Shown here piece after piece: positions 52,348 to 61,326 of a stretch of 64,000 bases of DNA. Made by a program: the position numbers and the translations under genes. The stretch comes from Akkermansiaceae bacterium UBA956 (lineage in GTDB: Bacteria; Verrucomicrobiota; Verrucomicrobiia; Verrucomicrobiales; Akkermansiaceae): contig DBCO01000005.1 in assembly GCA_002293145.1 (NCBI GenBank), positions 124,001 to 188,000 of the forward strand. The letters run 5' to 3'. The notes beneath the pieces are model-generated. The model did no database searches, was not told where the DNA came from, and was given only the letters and a program-made list of their open reading frames with translations. Each line of letters starts with the position of its first letter. Position 1 is the stretch's first letter.

Positions 52348-52846
52348 TTATTCGGGTTCGGCGGCAACTTCGGCGCGCATTTTTTGATAGAGATCGTAGG
52401 AGGTCTGGTAATGGCTGGCCGGTTTTTTGACCAAGCCAATGGTGTGTAGCACGATGGTTCCAGAGAACTTGTGTTTTTTGAGCACACGCAGAAATTCTTT
52501 GGGATCATAGTTACCTTCGCCGAGTGGTTTGATGGCATCGCTCCAGTCTTCGCTGTTGTCGTTGAGTTTTGTATCAGAGCCGCACAGGGTCACGATATCC
52601 ACGTGAGGCCCCACAGCCGCCATGACTTCATCCAAACGAGCTTGATTCCCCGCGCGCAATTCATGGCATGGATGTAGGAAAATGCTGAGGTTGGGTTGCT
52701 TGTCTATTTTTCAAATAGACCAACATTTTCTCGGCAGTTTCGACCGCTGTGTGATCATGCGGATAGAGTGAAACACCACATTTTTCCGCAGCGGCAAAGG
52801 AAGCGGACATCGAAATGAATGCTATGATAGAGAAGAGATTTTTGAT
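52348..52846 (-). pseudogene. Sugar phosphate isomerase/epimerase-like pseudogene
   Basis: The remnant begins with a signal-like run (IKNLFSIIAFISMSASFAAA, with ATC in place of a start at 52846), then jumps to the middle of a xylose-isomerase-like TIM barrel: AEKCGVSLYPHDHT. A frameshift near 52700 separates it from the continuation PNLSIFLHPCHELRAGNQ, TLCGSDTKLNDNSEDWSDAI, GEGNYDPKEFLRVLKKHKFS and KPASHYQTSYDLYQKM. Most of the first half is deleted, and start and frame are both lost. The family is an AP_endonuc_2/IolE-like sugar-phosphate isomerase, common in these phyla as secreted or intracellular sugar-metabolism proteins. Confidence 0.8.
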
Positions 52847-52936
52847 GTTCTGCTTCTCGATTATCTCGTAGACTATGATGACTGTGGCAAGGGTCGAAGG
52901 GAGAAGTCGGTTTCAAATCCCTTCCCCCGATTTTTG

Positions 52937-54235
52937 TTAGGATTTCAGAGTCGCAAATTTTTCATCAAGCATGCGCAGGATGTATGCCTCAGAAGCTTCG
53001 TGATCGAGACGGGAGATGACCTCGATCGAGAATCCACGCGCGATGAGTTGTCGGGCGGTATCAGAATGAATGCCACGGGCGCGAAGGTAGAAAATTTCCT
53101 CTTCACTGATTTGGGAACTGGTGCTGCCGTGGCTGCATTTCACATCATCCGCATTGATTTCCAAGCCAGGCATTGAGTTTGCTTCGCAGGCATTTGACAT
53201 CAACAAGTTGCGGCATGTTTGGTAGGCATCGGTACGGTGTGCGCCCTCGTCCACAGAAATCAAGCCCGAGAAAATCGTGCGCGATTCATCGTAGAGCGAG
53301 TTTTTATACAACAAATCCGAATACGCGCCAGGAGAAACGTGATGCTGGAACGTGCGCAGATCGTATTCCTGATCATGGCTTGGAACAGAGACGGCAAACA
53401 TGTAGGAGCGGGATTCTTCGCCAAGTAATCGACAGATCGATTCGCTGCGCGCCCAGGCAGCACCGATGTGGAGTTGAAAGCTCGTTGCGACAGCCGAGGC
53501 CGAAATTTCGCTCGCATTCACCGAGATGATCTTGCTTTCAGCATTGAGAGCCTGAACGACGGAATACTGGAGATTCGCTCCTTTTTCCGCGATCAAATCA
53601 TTGACGGCAATCGTCCATGTTGCATCGCGCTCATTGATCGATTGAAAAGTTTCGATTACACGCACTTGCGCGTTTTCTCCTGCGACGATCAGAGTATGGG
53701 GAAAGGTGGCCTGATGTTGGCCTTGGACCCAATGGAAAATCTCGATCGGATGCTCGATTACCACGCCCGCAGGAACGTGAATGAACATGCCATTGCTCAG
53801 ATGCGCGGTGTGTAAGTCGGTAAATTTTTTCGACCCCAAGGTGGCCGGATGGCGCATGAAGTATTGTTCCACCAGCTCCGAGTGAGACAGTAAGGCTTCA
53901 GCCAGCGGCATGCAAATGACACCTTTTGGCAAATGGTTGATCGCAAGCGAGAAACCATCGTTGACGAACACAAACTTTGCGGAGAACTGCTCCAGACCTT
54001 TCGAGCGCTGAATCAGTTCACTGGCTTCGCCAAGAAATTCCGCGCGAGTGGTAGCAGAAAAATCCAATTCTTTGAGCGAAGAGAAACGCCATGGTTCATC
54101 GCCGCGTTTGGGTGCAGCGGTCTGCTGAAACGAAGTCCATGCAGTCTCTTGCGTGCGTGCAAACCAAGCAGGAAACACGGCAGAGGTACGAGGAGCTTCG
54201 GTGAGAATCGATGGTTGAGAAATCGCGGTAGGCAT
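52937..54235 (-). CDS. sufD: SUF Fe-S assembly protein SufD
   Basis: A 432-residue scaffold component of the SufBC2D complex for iron-sulfur clusters in the cytoplasm. The beta-helix core with VPAGVVIEHPIEIFH and TLIVAGENAQVRVIETF, and the C-terminal CSHGSTSSQISEEEIFYL and GFSIEVISRLDHEASEAYI, are the family blocks; the His near the CSHG block is the conserved functional residue. It is the last of four genes, 115 bp after sufB, which is a wide gap but in line with an operon. A fragment of a second copy of its 3' end lies at 48786. Confidence 0.95.
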   Translation of the reverse strand: MPTAISQPSILTEAPRTSAVFPAWFARTQETAWTSFQQTAAPKRGDEPWRFSSLKELDFSATTRAEFLGEASELIQRSKGLEQFSAKFVFVNDGFSLAINHLPKGVICMPLAEALLSHSELVEQYFMRHPATLGSKKFTDLHTAHLSNGMFIHVPAGVVIEHPIEIFHWVQGQHQATFPHTLIVAGENAQVRVIETFQSINERDATWTIAVNDLIAEKGANLQYSVVQALNAESKIISVNASEISASAVATSFQLHIGAAWARSESICRLLGEESRSYMFAVSVPSHDQEYDLRTFQHHVSPGAYSDLLYKNSLYDESRTIFSGLISVDEGAHRTDAYQTCRNLLMSNACEANSMPGLEINADDVKCSHGSTSSQISEEEIFYLRARGIHSDTARQLIARGFSIEVISRLDHEASEAYILRMLDEKFATLKS

Positions 54236-54350
54236 GGTGGAAAATGAAAATATAAGAAGAAGAATCAGACCTTAGATGAGAGAACGAAAAGGCTTACGAA
54301 TGAGTGGCATGATCAAAACAGGAGAAAGTCAGAAACACGCCGCATCACAA

Positions 54351-55790
54351 TTAACCAACACTCCCTTCCATTTCGAGGTCGATGAGACGTTTGAGTTCTA
54401 CGCTGTATTCCATCGGAAATTCGCGCACGAGATCATTGATGAAACCGTTCACAGCAAGGGACATCGCCGCGCCTTCGCTGATACCGCGTTGCATCATGTA
54501 GAACAACATTTCCTGGGAAACTTGGCTTACGCTGGCCTCGTGCTGGGTGGCGTGTTGATTGCCTTTGACGGTGATCGCAGGATAAGTATCGGTGCGCGAT
54601 TTGCTATTGATCAAAAGCGCATCACACTCGGTATTGTTTTTGCAGCCTTTGAGGTGCTTGGGAATGTGCACTTGACCACGATAAGTGGAACGACCAGTGC
54701 CGACGGAGATCGATTTAGATACTACGTTACTAGTAGTTTCGTCAGCGGCGTGGATCATTTTTGCACCCGTATCTTGATGCTGGCCGGTGTTGGCAAGAGC
54801 GATGGAAATCACTTCGCCACGGGCACGACGACCTTTCATCACGACACCTGGATATTTCATCGTGAGACGCGAACCAATGTTGCAGTCGATCCAGCGGACC
54901 TCGGCATCTTCCATCGCGAGACCGCGTTTGGTGACGAGGTTGAACACATTCGACGACCAGTTTTGCACTGTGACGTATTGGATTTTGGCACCTTTCAGAG
55001 CAACGAGTTCCACCACAGCGGAGTGCAGCGTTGCCGTCTCGAATTTCGGCGCGGTGCAACCTTCCATGTACATCACCTCGGCTCCTTCATCGGCGATGAT
55101 AAGCGTACGCTCGAACTGGCCAAACGATTCCGAGTTGATGCGGAAGTAGGCTTGAAGCGGCTGCTTCAGCTTGACGCCTTTGGGAATGTAGATGAACGAA
55201 CCACCCGAAAACACAGCAGAGTTTAGTGCGGAGAATTTGTTGTCGCCTGTAGGAATCACTTTACCGAACCAGGGGCGGAAAATTTCCTCGTGCTCCTTGA
55301 GTCCCTCGGTGGAGTTGACAAAAATTACGCCTTGTTTGGTGATTTCGTCTTTGACGTTCGAATACGCGGCCTCGGAGTCGAATTGTGCTTCCACACCGGC
55401 GAGAAAGGCACGCTCTTGTTGCGGAATGCCGAGACGCTCAAAGGTCTCTAACACATCGGCAGGGACATCGTCCCATGAACGCTTCGGCTTTTCACCATCG
55501 GATAGGTAATAGCGAATCTGATCGAAGTCGATGTTGTTCAGATCTTCCGTCGCCCAATTGGTCGGCATCGGTTTATCGCGGAAAACTTTCAAGGCACGAT
55601 GACGGAATTCACGCACCCACTGCGGATCATTTTTGACATCGCAAATGTAGTCAACCGTTTTTTCTGTTAGGCCACGGCCCGCATCAAATTTATTGCGCTC
55701 AGGAAAGGTAAAATCGCCGATGGTACGGTCGATGTTCACAGCATCGGCGGTTTCCGAGTCGAGCGTTTCAGGAATGTAATCGAGGGACAT
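54351..55790 (-). CDS. sufB: SUF Fe-S assembly protein SufB
   Basis: A 479-residue core scaffold subunit on which clusters are built. The N-terminus DYICDVKNDPQWVREFRHRA and RSWDDVPADVLETFERLGIP are typical, as are FSGGSFIYIPKGVKLKQP, EGCTAPKFETATLHSAVVEL, WSSNVFNLVTKRG and the C-terminal HEASVSQVSQEMLFYMMQRG. The conserved Cys of EGCTAP is kept. The start is the ATG at 55790, 50 bp after sufC. It forms a unit with sufC, sufD and fur. Confidence 0.95.
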   Translation of the reverse strand: MSLDYIPETLDSETADAVNIDRTIGDFTFPERNKFDAGRGLTEKTVDYICDVKNDPQWVREFRHRALKVFRDKPMPTNWATEDLNNIDFDQIRYYLSDGEKPKRSWDDVPADVLETFERLGIPQQERAFLAGVEAQFDSEAAYSNVKDEITKQGVIFVNSTEGLKEHEEIFRPWFGKVIPTGDNKFSALNSAVFSGGSFIYIPKGVKLKQPLQAYFRINSESFGQFERTLIIADEGAEVMYMEGCTAPKFETATLHSAVVELVALKGAKIQYVTVQNWSSNVFNLVTKRGLAMEDAEVRWIDCNIGSRLTMKYPGVVMKGRRARGEVISIALANTGQHQDTGAKMIHAADETTSNVVSKSISVGTGRSTYRGQVHIPKHLKGCKNNTECDALLINSKSRTDTYPAITVKGNQHATQHEASVSQVSQEMLFYMMQRGISEGAAMSLAVNGFINDLVREFPMEYSVELKRLIDLEMEGSVG

Positions 55791-55840
55791 AAAAGTGTTG
55801 TGGTGAGATGTAAGTGAAAGTCAAAACGAGCAAAAGGACA

Positions 55841-56593
55841 TTACGCTGTGGCAAGTTCCTTGAGGAAATCGTAGCCAGTTTCTTCGAGTTCGAGGGCGAG
55901 TTCAGGGCCGCCGGAGCGGACGATCTGACCGGCAGACATCACGTGCACGTAATCGGGCGCGATGTAGTCGAGCAAGCGTTGGTAGTGCGTGATGAGGAGG
56001 AATCCGCGATCGGCAGCACGCATCGCATTCACGCCTTTGGCGACGATTTTGAGCGCATCGATGTCGAGACCGGAGTCGGTCTCATCGAGGATCGCATACT
56101 TGGGCTCGAGCATCATCAATTGCAGGATCTCGTTGCGTTTTTTCTCACCTCCAGAAAAGCCCTCGTTCACCGAGCGGGCGGTGAATTTGCGATCCATCTC
56201 GAGCAAGTCCATTTTTGCGTAGAGGTTCTTGTAATAAGCCACGGCATCAATGTCTTGACCCTTAGGCAAACGTGCTTGCAGGGCGGCGCGGATGAAGTTG
56301 GCATTCGATACACCCGGAACTTCCGCAGGATATTGGAAGGCGAGAAACACACCAGCGCGCGAGCGTTGATCAATATCCATTTCCAGAATATCGATGCCAT
56401 CGATGGTGACCGAACCACCGGTGACGATGTAGCTTTCGTGGCCAGCAATGACTTTGGAAAGTGTCGATTTCCCTGAGCCATTGGGCCCCATGATAGCGTG
56501 GACCTCGCCGGCGGGAATTTCAAGATTTACTCCGTTGAGGATCGGGGTTCCGTCTTCGAGAGTGGCGTGCAGATTTTCGATGAGTAGGGACAT
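55841..56593 (-). CDS. sufC: SUF system ATPase SufC
   Basis: A 250-residue ABC-type ATPase driving SufBD. The Walker A sequence MGPNGSGKSTLSKVIAG, the signature FSGGEKKRNEILQL and Walker B YAILDETDSGLDIDAL are all present, with the switch His in LLITHYQRLL. The frame starts earlier, but the ATG at 56593 (MSLLIENLHATL) fits the family. It begins 19 bp after the fur stop. Confidence 0.95.
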   Translation of the reverse strand: MSLLIENLHATLEDGTPILNGVNLEIPAGEVHAIMGPNGSGKSTLSKVIAGHESYIVTGGSVTIDGIDILEMDIDQRSRAGVFLAFQYPAEVPGVSNANFIRAALQARLPKGQDIDAVAYYKNLYAKMDLLEMDRKFTARSVNEGFSGGEKKRNEILQLMMLEPKYAILDETDSGLDIDALKIVAKGVNAMRAADRGFLLITHYQRLLDYIAPDYVHVMSAGQIVRSGGPELALELEETGYDFLKELATA

Positions 56594-56612
56594 GATGATT
56601 GGTGGAAAAATG

Positions 56613-57044
56613 TTAAGATTGTGGAGCAATGGTGCCGCGGAGAGTGAGCTCGATGTTAGAGACAGCAGTGCCAGGCGGCAGATCGAGAAAATCTTCGAGC
56701 TTCACGCCCGGCTTGAATGTCACATCGTGAATGACGCCGGTTTTTTGATCGTGAAAATGCCCGTGCTCGTGAAGATTTGGACAATAGCGGCAGGATTCTC
56801 GATCGAAATGCACCTGACGGATGATGCCGTGCTGCGTCAGGGCCTCGAGGCAATTGTAGACCGTAGCGAGAGAAATTTGTGGCAAACGATCTTTCACCGC
56901 GAGGAAAAGGTCCTGCGCCGTCGGGTGGACTCGGTTTCCCACCAGCGATTTATAAACTTCTCGGCGCTGACGGGTCATGCGCAGACCATTGATTTCTGGC
57001 GGGAAATCATCGTGTTCTGGAGTGTTTTCTGGATTGTTGACCAT
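56613..57044 (-). CDS. fur: Fur-family regulator
   Basis: A 143-residue ferric-uptake-type repressor at the head of the suf operon. The DNA-binding domain has LRMTRQRREVYKSL and QDLFLAVKDRLPQISLATVY; the dimerisation domain starts at RESCRYC and contains the His-rich metal segment NLHEHGHFHDQ. The structural CxxC pair normally following that His cluster is absent (DQKTG instead), as in some other Fur proteins with only a partial set of cysteines. A single CxxC, CRYC, lies before the His cluster. It may be Fur, PerR or Irr-like; operon position with suf favours iron. The ATG at 57044 has an operator-like box about 40 bp upstream. Confidence 0.85.
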   Translation of the reverse strand: MVNNPENTPEHDDFPPEINGLRMTRQRREVYKSLVGNRVHPTAQDLFLAVKDRLPQISLATVYNCLEALTQHGIIRQVHFDRESCRYCPNLHEHGHFHDQKTGVIHDVTFKPGVKLEDFLDLPPGTAVSNIELTLRGTIAPQS

Positions 57045-57082
57045 GTTGGGTGGTGAAAACTAGCCCAACTTTTTCAGAAATC

Positions 57083-57095
57083 AAGAATGATTCTT
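57083..57095. promoter_or_regulatory. Fur-like operator in front of fur-suf
   Basis: AAGAAT-G-ATTCTT is a perfect 6-1-6 inverted repeat in an AT-rich promoter region 39 bp before the fur start. It resembles Fur-family boxes (7-1-7 with an odd centre). Autoregulation of the operon is likely but inferred. Confidence 0.6.
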
Positions 57096-57125
57096 ATTTT
57101 TATTACTATTTTTTAAAACCAAAGC

Positions 57126-57728
57126 TTAACGCCAAAATGCAAAGGTGCTGACGATCAGAATCAATCCATAAGCAAGTCCTCCGAGGCAAAGAGCCTTCCA
57201 GCGGGCAGCGGATGCAGTCGCCCAGGTGACGGCATCACGGAAAAGATAGGGCATGCCAACGAAAAAGAGCGACGCGATGACAAGTCCGTAGGTCCAAAAC
57301 GGAATCAGCAATCGGCTCATTGGATCTTTCAAAAAGGCCGCATCCAACAATGGTTGCGCCACCAATAAGCCCAACAAGCCGAGGGCTCGCACCGACAGAA
57401 ATTCACGAATCGACATCGCCACAAAAACAAAAATCACCGGCAAAAGGAGACGCAAAATCGGCTTCACTGCATTGAATTCCGTCATGTCCAGCGCCAAAAA
57501 ACTAATCCATCCCTTGCCCTCAGGGGCAATCAGCAGCCAGAACCACGCCATGCCAATGCCGAGAATCACTTGACCGATTTTCTGATTGCGCGGAAATTTC
57601 ACCAAAAACTGTTGCATGGCCGCTGACTTGACGAACATCAGCAGATGCAACATCAGTAAAAACACGCCCAATGTCACTCCGGTAGAAAATAACCCGAGTC
57701 GTTCGTATAGGTGCATGGATGTACTCAT
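57126..57728 (-). CDS. Multi-pass membrane protein, function unknown
   Basis: A 200-residue integral membrane protein with about six hydrophobic helices: residues 14-35, 52-68, 90-106, 114-130, 142-160 and 178-198. Charged turns alternate as expected for an inner-membrane protein. No transporter or enzyme signature was recognised; a protein of this kind occurs in verrucomicrobia. It is transcribed toward the fur-suf operon with a long AT-rich gap. The start ATG at 57728 has no clear ribosome-binding site. Confidence 0.65.
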   Translation of the reverse strand: MSTSMHLYERLGLFSTGVTLGVFLLMLHLLMFVKSAAMQQFLVKFPRNQKIGQVILGIGMAWFWLLIAPEGKGWISFLALDMTEFNAVKPILRLLLPVIFVFVAMSIREFLSVRALGLLGLLVAQPLLDAAFLKDPMSRLLIPFWTYGLVIASLFFVGMPYLFRDAVTWATASAARWKALCLGGLAYGLILIVSTFAFWR

Positions 57729-57825
57729 CGAGGGGCTTTATTAGGGGAGCTTAGGCCGATGTGCAAGCCAAATCATCATCCAGAGGTAATACTCGGTCCT
57801 AAAACACGACCTAAAAAATTTTACA

Positions 57826-57865
57826 TAAAAAAAGCCCCACAGATGCTTATCACATCGGCAGGGCT
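57826..57865 (-). terminator. Intrinsic terminator of the 1094-residue secreted protein gene
   Basis: Minus-strand stem of about 13 pairs with wobbles (57833-57845 with 57853-57865, ending in AGCCC/GGGCT) and a T-run (A at 57826-57833). It lies 40 bp past the stop at 57905. Confidence 0.8.
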
Positions 57866-57904
57866 TGGCGTGGGCGGTGATTCAAAAAGAATCAACCGCA
57901 GCAA

Positions 57905-60900
57905 CTATTCGGGATAAACAATACGATAGAAGGCCCGATTCTGCGGCGGTGAGTTATCCCTCACAGACACAATCCCCGAGAGCGGTGCCACTGTGGTGGA
58001 AATCACCACCCAATCATTAGCCTCGAGCGTCGTGGACCTCTCGATCGAATAACTTGTGCCCGGTGTTCCCGTAAAGCTGCCTGAGAGAACTCCGCCCGAT
58101 AACGTAAGACTAAGAGCGCCAGGAGGGACATCTGCAACAGGATTTACTGTGATGTTGACAGTTGCCGTGTGAGTTCCGCCCCAAATGCCATCATTGATGG
58201 TATAGCTGATGGTATCGAGCCCGTGGAAATTTGCCGGTGGCGTGTAAGTGATGGTGCCGTCCACTTCGGAAACGGTGCCTCCTTGCACACTGGTTGCCGC
58301 AACACTTGTGAAAGAAATCAGATCGAGATCTGCGTCGGTATCATTGGACAAAAGTGTCAGCACACTGATTTCCAACGGTGTGTCCTCATTCGATTCAGCA
58401 AGATCATTAACAGCTACAGGAGCGATATTCGGAATGGTCAGAGTAACGACCGAACTATCCACAAATCCCGTTCCGTTGGACACTCGCACTTTGTAATTGC
58501 CCGCTACAATTGGATCAGCGGCTGGAACAACCAACACAGACTGGGTCTCTCCGAGCAAGGCATCACCGTCGAAATACCATTGATACGTGACCGTTGCAGA
58601 ACCACTGGCTGCAACCGCGAACTTAGCATTTTGATTGTGCTTAGCAACTACACTCACAGGTTGCACGGCAATGTGCGGAGCGGTGTTCGGTGCAATCAGT
58701 CCAATCGCTTCAAAGTCCTGAATTTTCAAGCCTGTGAAGCCCGCAACTGGATCCATATTGATGATCACAAAATCAATGGTGTTGATGCCGGTCGTGAGAG
58801 TAGGAGCAATGACCGAATCGAGAGTGAAACTTTTCAGCCCGCCAAAGGAATTTACTAAGTTATTAAGACCTGTGACTACAGTGCCATTGACACGAATCGC
58901 AAGGCCTTCGTTGTCGCTCGCCCATTTGCCGCGGATGGTCACCGTGGAGAGATCGAAATTTGTTAGATCGATGCTCGTGCGGTAAACGTATGTGCCCAAT
59001 CCTTCACCTGCGTCGACAGTTTGCCCTGCCGCACCGCCGGTGTTTGCCCGAGGACCAATCCACAACGACGTTGCAGAATTTGGATTCCATGGGCCTGGAT
59101 TGCCCGATTGCACCAGAGCGAGTGTAGAGCTCGTATTATCGGGGTTCACGAGTAATGTGTAATGAGGGTCGGTAGCGCCCGCAGCAAGCGGTTGTTTATC
59201 AACATCCACACCTGTGTTGTAAAGGCCTGGCACATTGTCTAGCACCTGTACCGTAGCGGAATTGCTGATGAGCGAACCAAATCCATTGGTAATCACGCAG
59301 GTGTAAACCCCGCCCTCGGCGTAGTCGATGTCTTCGATCACTAAAGTAGGGTTGGTAGCGCCAGAAACGTCATTGCCATTCAACTTCCATTGGTAAGTAA
59401 TGGTGGAACTGCCAACAGCTCCCACGTTGAGAGTGCAATCACTGCCAATACCCAATGTGACTCCTGTTGGCTGCAAGGTAATCGTTGGTGGCGTCGATAC
59501 CAAAGCATCAGCCTCGCGATTGCTCATCGCATAAATGTGCATTGCAGCAGGTGCAACGGCACTCTGAATCTCCGAACTCGTCACTTTCAAGTTTCCTGTA
59601 GAGTCAGCCGTGTAGCGATACTCGATACGGATGCCATTATTGTCGCCAAATTGATCTTGGTCGATCGCTGTAATGCCATCTCCCTTGCCACCGACGAGTG
59701 CACCAAATCGATTGCCCGCAGCTTCCCAGCCAACGGAATACAAGGTTAACACGTAATTTTTTCCCGGTGTCAATCCGCTTAGATTGTGAACTTCGGGGAA
59801 TCCGGCATAGACGAAATCTTTCGCCAAAGCCGCTCCAAATCCCGTGATGTTGTTTACGTCATTGTTGTATAAGACACCCAGCACTGATGTGTAGTTGGCC
59901 GCTGATGGATTTGCTCCCGCGATGCCTGTAAAGTTGACGCCGTTGACGTTTGCACCAGTGGCATTGCCGAAATTATACGCGTGGGTATAAAGATAGCTGC
60001 CATCAATACCCGATGTGGCATCGTCTGACCAAGCCACTGTGGACCATGGCGATGGTGTGGCGTTTACCGCAGCCTCACGGTTGCTGAATCCACTCGTGTG
60101 GAAAGTGCCTGCACCTGTGGATGGATAATTGATTGTAACCGGCGAACCGAGAGCATCGGTGGTGTAAGTGTAATTCACACGCATACCATTGCCCTGACCA
60201 TATTGATTCAAGTTCGCGGTGAATTTTTCACTCGATAGATTGCTGCTGAACGTAGCGGCACGAGGATCGGATACATCGAAGCCGATGCCGTATGCCGTGA
60301 ACACATATTGGGTATTCGGCTTGAGGTTATCCAAGGTGATGCCCGTATTGCCATTGTAACGGAAATCTTTTGCTAGCCCTGCGCTGTTGCCCGTAACATT
60401 GTTCGGAGTGCGATTGCCGAAGCCGTTATCCAGTCCAGTGGCAGAAAATCTTCCTTCAATGTTAAATTCGCGCGGGATGAAGGGCACGCCATTGATGTTC
60501 GCAACGGCATTCGAAGCAAAATTCACCGCGTGGGTATAGAGGTATGCGGAATCGACACCAGAAGTCGCGTCATCTTGCCATGGGCCAAATGACCAAGCAC
60601 CTGTCGAAGTAGCGATCGTCACATCATCGATCAGCAAGGTATGATCGCCAGAATTGATCGTGTTGGCGATGTTGATCACATGACTAGTATTCGTCGCAGT
60701 AAAATCAAAGCCCACATACTTGTAAGGATTAGAGCCGCCGACTAGCGTCACTTGGGCTGACACGGCAGGCTCTCCCGCATCGGTGGAAAACTCCAAAAAG
60801 GGTCCATTCCCGCTGCGTGCGTTCACACGAAACTCCACGTGGTATTTCGTGCCAATCGTCAAGCCTGTAACTGTTTGACTCATGGTCACAGCACCGGTGG

Positions 60901-61189
60901 ATCCGGCTTGAAGGAATGCCACATTAGTTCCGGTAGGGATCGTGCCGTTGTCAGCAAAAGGAGTTCCTCCACCAGGATTTAGCCCAATCCGAGTATTGTT
61001 CGACAAGGTCCAATCCGTAATGACTCCGCCATTTCCCGAGGTATAGCCAGGGAAATTGGTGAATGTATCTGCTTCAAAGCTCGCATTGTTGATGCTCTGG
61101 CCATGAAGCGACGCTGATGCAAGCGCGATCCATGTCGCGAGGCATTTGGGTACACTGCTCCCGATCCAACGGGGTAGGTTCTTTTTCAT
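57905..61189 (-). CDS. Large secreted multidomain adhesin-like protein
   Basis: A 1094-residue exported protein with a signal peptide at about residues 1-31. An N-terminal jelly-roll carbohydrate-binding-like domain (NASFEADTFTNFPGY to the DDVTIAT strand) is followed by two copies of a roughly 170-residue module starting WSFGPWQDDATSGVDSAYLY and WSTVAWSDDATSGIDGSYLY. An Ig-like domain (VYTCVITNGFGS), another jelly-roll, a second Ig domain and a cadherin-like domain (NEDTPLEISVLTLLSNDTDA) follow, and it ends with a small domain closing RAFYRIVYP. Domain order is that of an extracellular adhesin or polymer-binding protein. The ATG at 61189 starts the signal; a TTG at 61231 is also in frame. A terminator follows. 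Confidence 0.8.
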   Translation of the reverse strand: MKKNLPRWIGSSVPKCLATWIALASASLHGQSINNASFEADTFTNFPGYTSGNGGVITDWTLSNNTRIGLNPGGGTPFADNGTIPTGTNVAFLQAGSTGAVTMSQTVTGLTIGTKYHVEFRVNARSGNGPFLEFSTDAGEPAVSAQVTLVGGSNPYKYVGFDFTATNTSHVINIANTINSGDHTLLIDDVTIATSTGAWSFGPWQDDATSGVDSAYLYTHAVNFASNAVANINGVPFIPREFNIEGRFSATGLDNGFGNRTPNNVTGNSAGLAKDFRYNGNTGITLDNLKPNTQYVFTAYGIGFDVSDPRAATFSSNLSSEKFTANLNQYGQGNGMRVNYTYTTDALGSPVTINYPSTGAGTFHTSGFSNREAAVNATPSPWSTVAWSDDATSGIDGSYLYTHAYNFGNATGANVNGVNFTGIAGANPSAANYTSVLGVLYNNDVNNITGFGAALAKDFVYAGFPEVHNLSGLTPGKNYVLTLYSVGWEAAGNRFGALVGGKGDGITAIDQDQFGDNNGIRIEYRYTADSTGNLKVTSSEIQSAVAPAAMHIYAMSNREADALVSTPPTITLQPTGVTLGIGSDCTLNVGAVGSSTITYQWKLNGNDVSGATNPTLVIEDIDYAEGGVYTCVITNGFGSLISNSATVQVLDNVPGLYNTGVDVDKQPLAAGATDPHYTLLVNPDNTSSTLALVQSGNPGPWNPNSATSLWIGPRANTGGAAGQTVDAGEGLGTYVYRTSIDLTNFDLSTVTIRGKWASDNEGLAIRVNGTVVTGLNNLVNSFGGLKSFTLDSVIAPTLTTGINTIDFVIINMDPVAGFTGLKIQDFEAIGLIAPNTAPHIAVQPVSVVAKHNQNAKFAVAASGSATVTYQWYFDGDALLGETQSVLVVPAADPIVAGNYKVRVSNGTGFVDSSVVTLTIPNIAPVAVNDLAESNEDTPLEISVLTLLSNDTDADLDLISFTSVAATSVQGGTVSEVDGTITYTPPANFHGLDTISYTINDGIWGGTHTATVNITVNPVADVPPGALSLTLSGGVLSGSFTGTPGTSYSIERSTTLEANDWVVISTTVAPLSGIVSVRDNSPPQNRAFYRIVYPE

Positions 61190-61326
61190 ATGGTTTTTTG
61201 GGGTTACTACTAAAGGAACGTTTCTTTTCAAACAAGAGTCGTTTCTTTTTGTGGATCAACTAGTTACCATGGCGCGTTCACGTAGGGCAAGAAAATAATT
61301 GCGCAGCATCTAAAAAAATTTACACC

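Noticed and set aside
54276..55226. A 316-codon open frame antisense to sufB
   Set aside because: It is the shadow of the conserved sufB gene; no family or start signal supports it.
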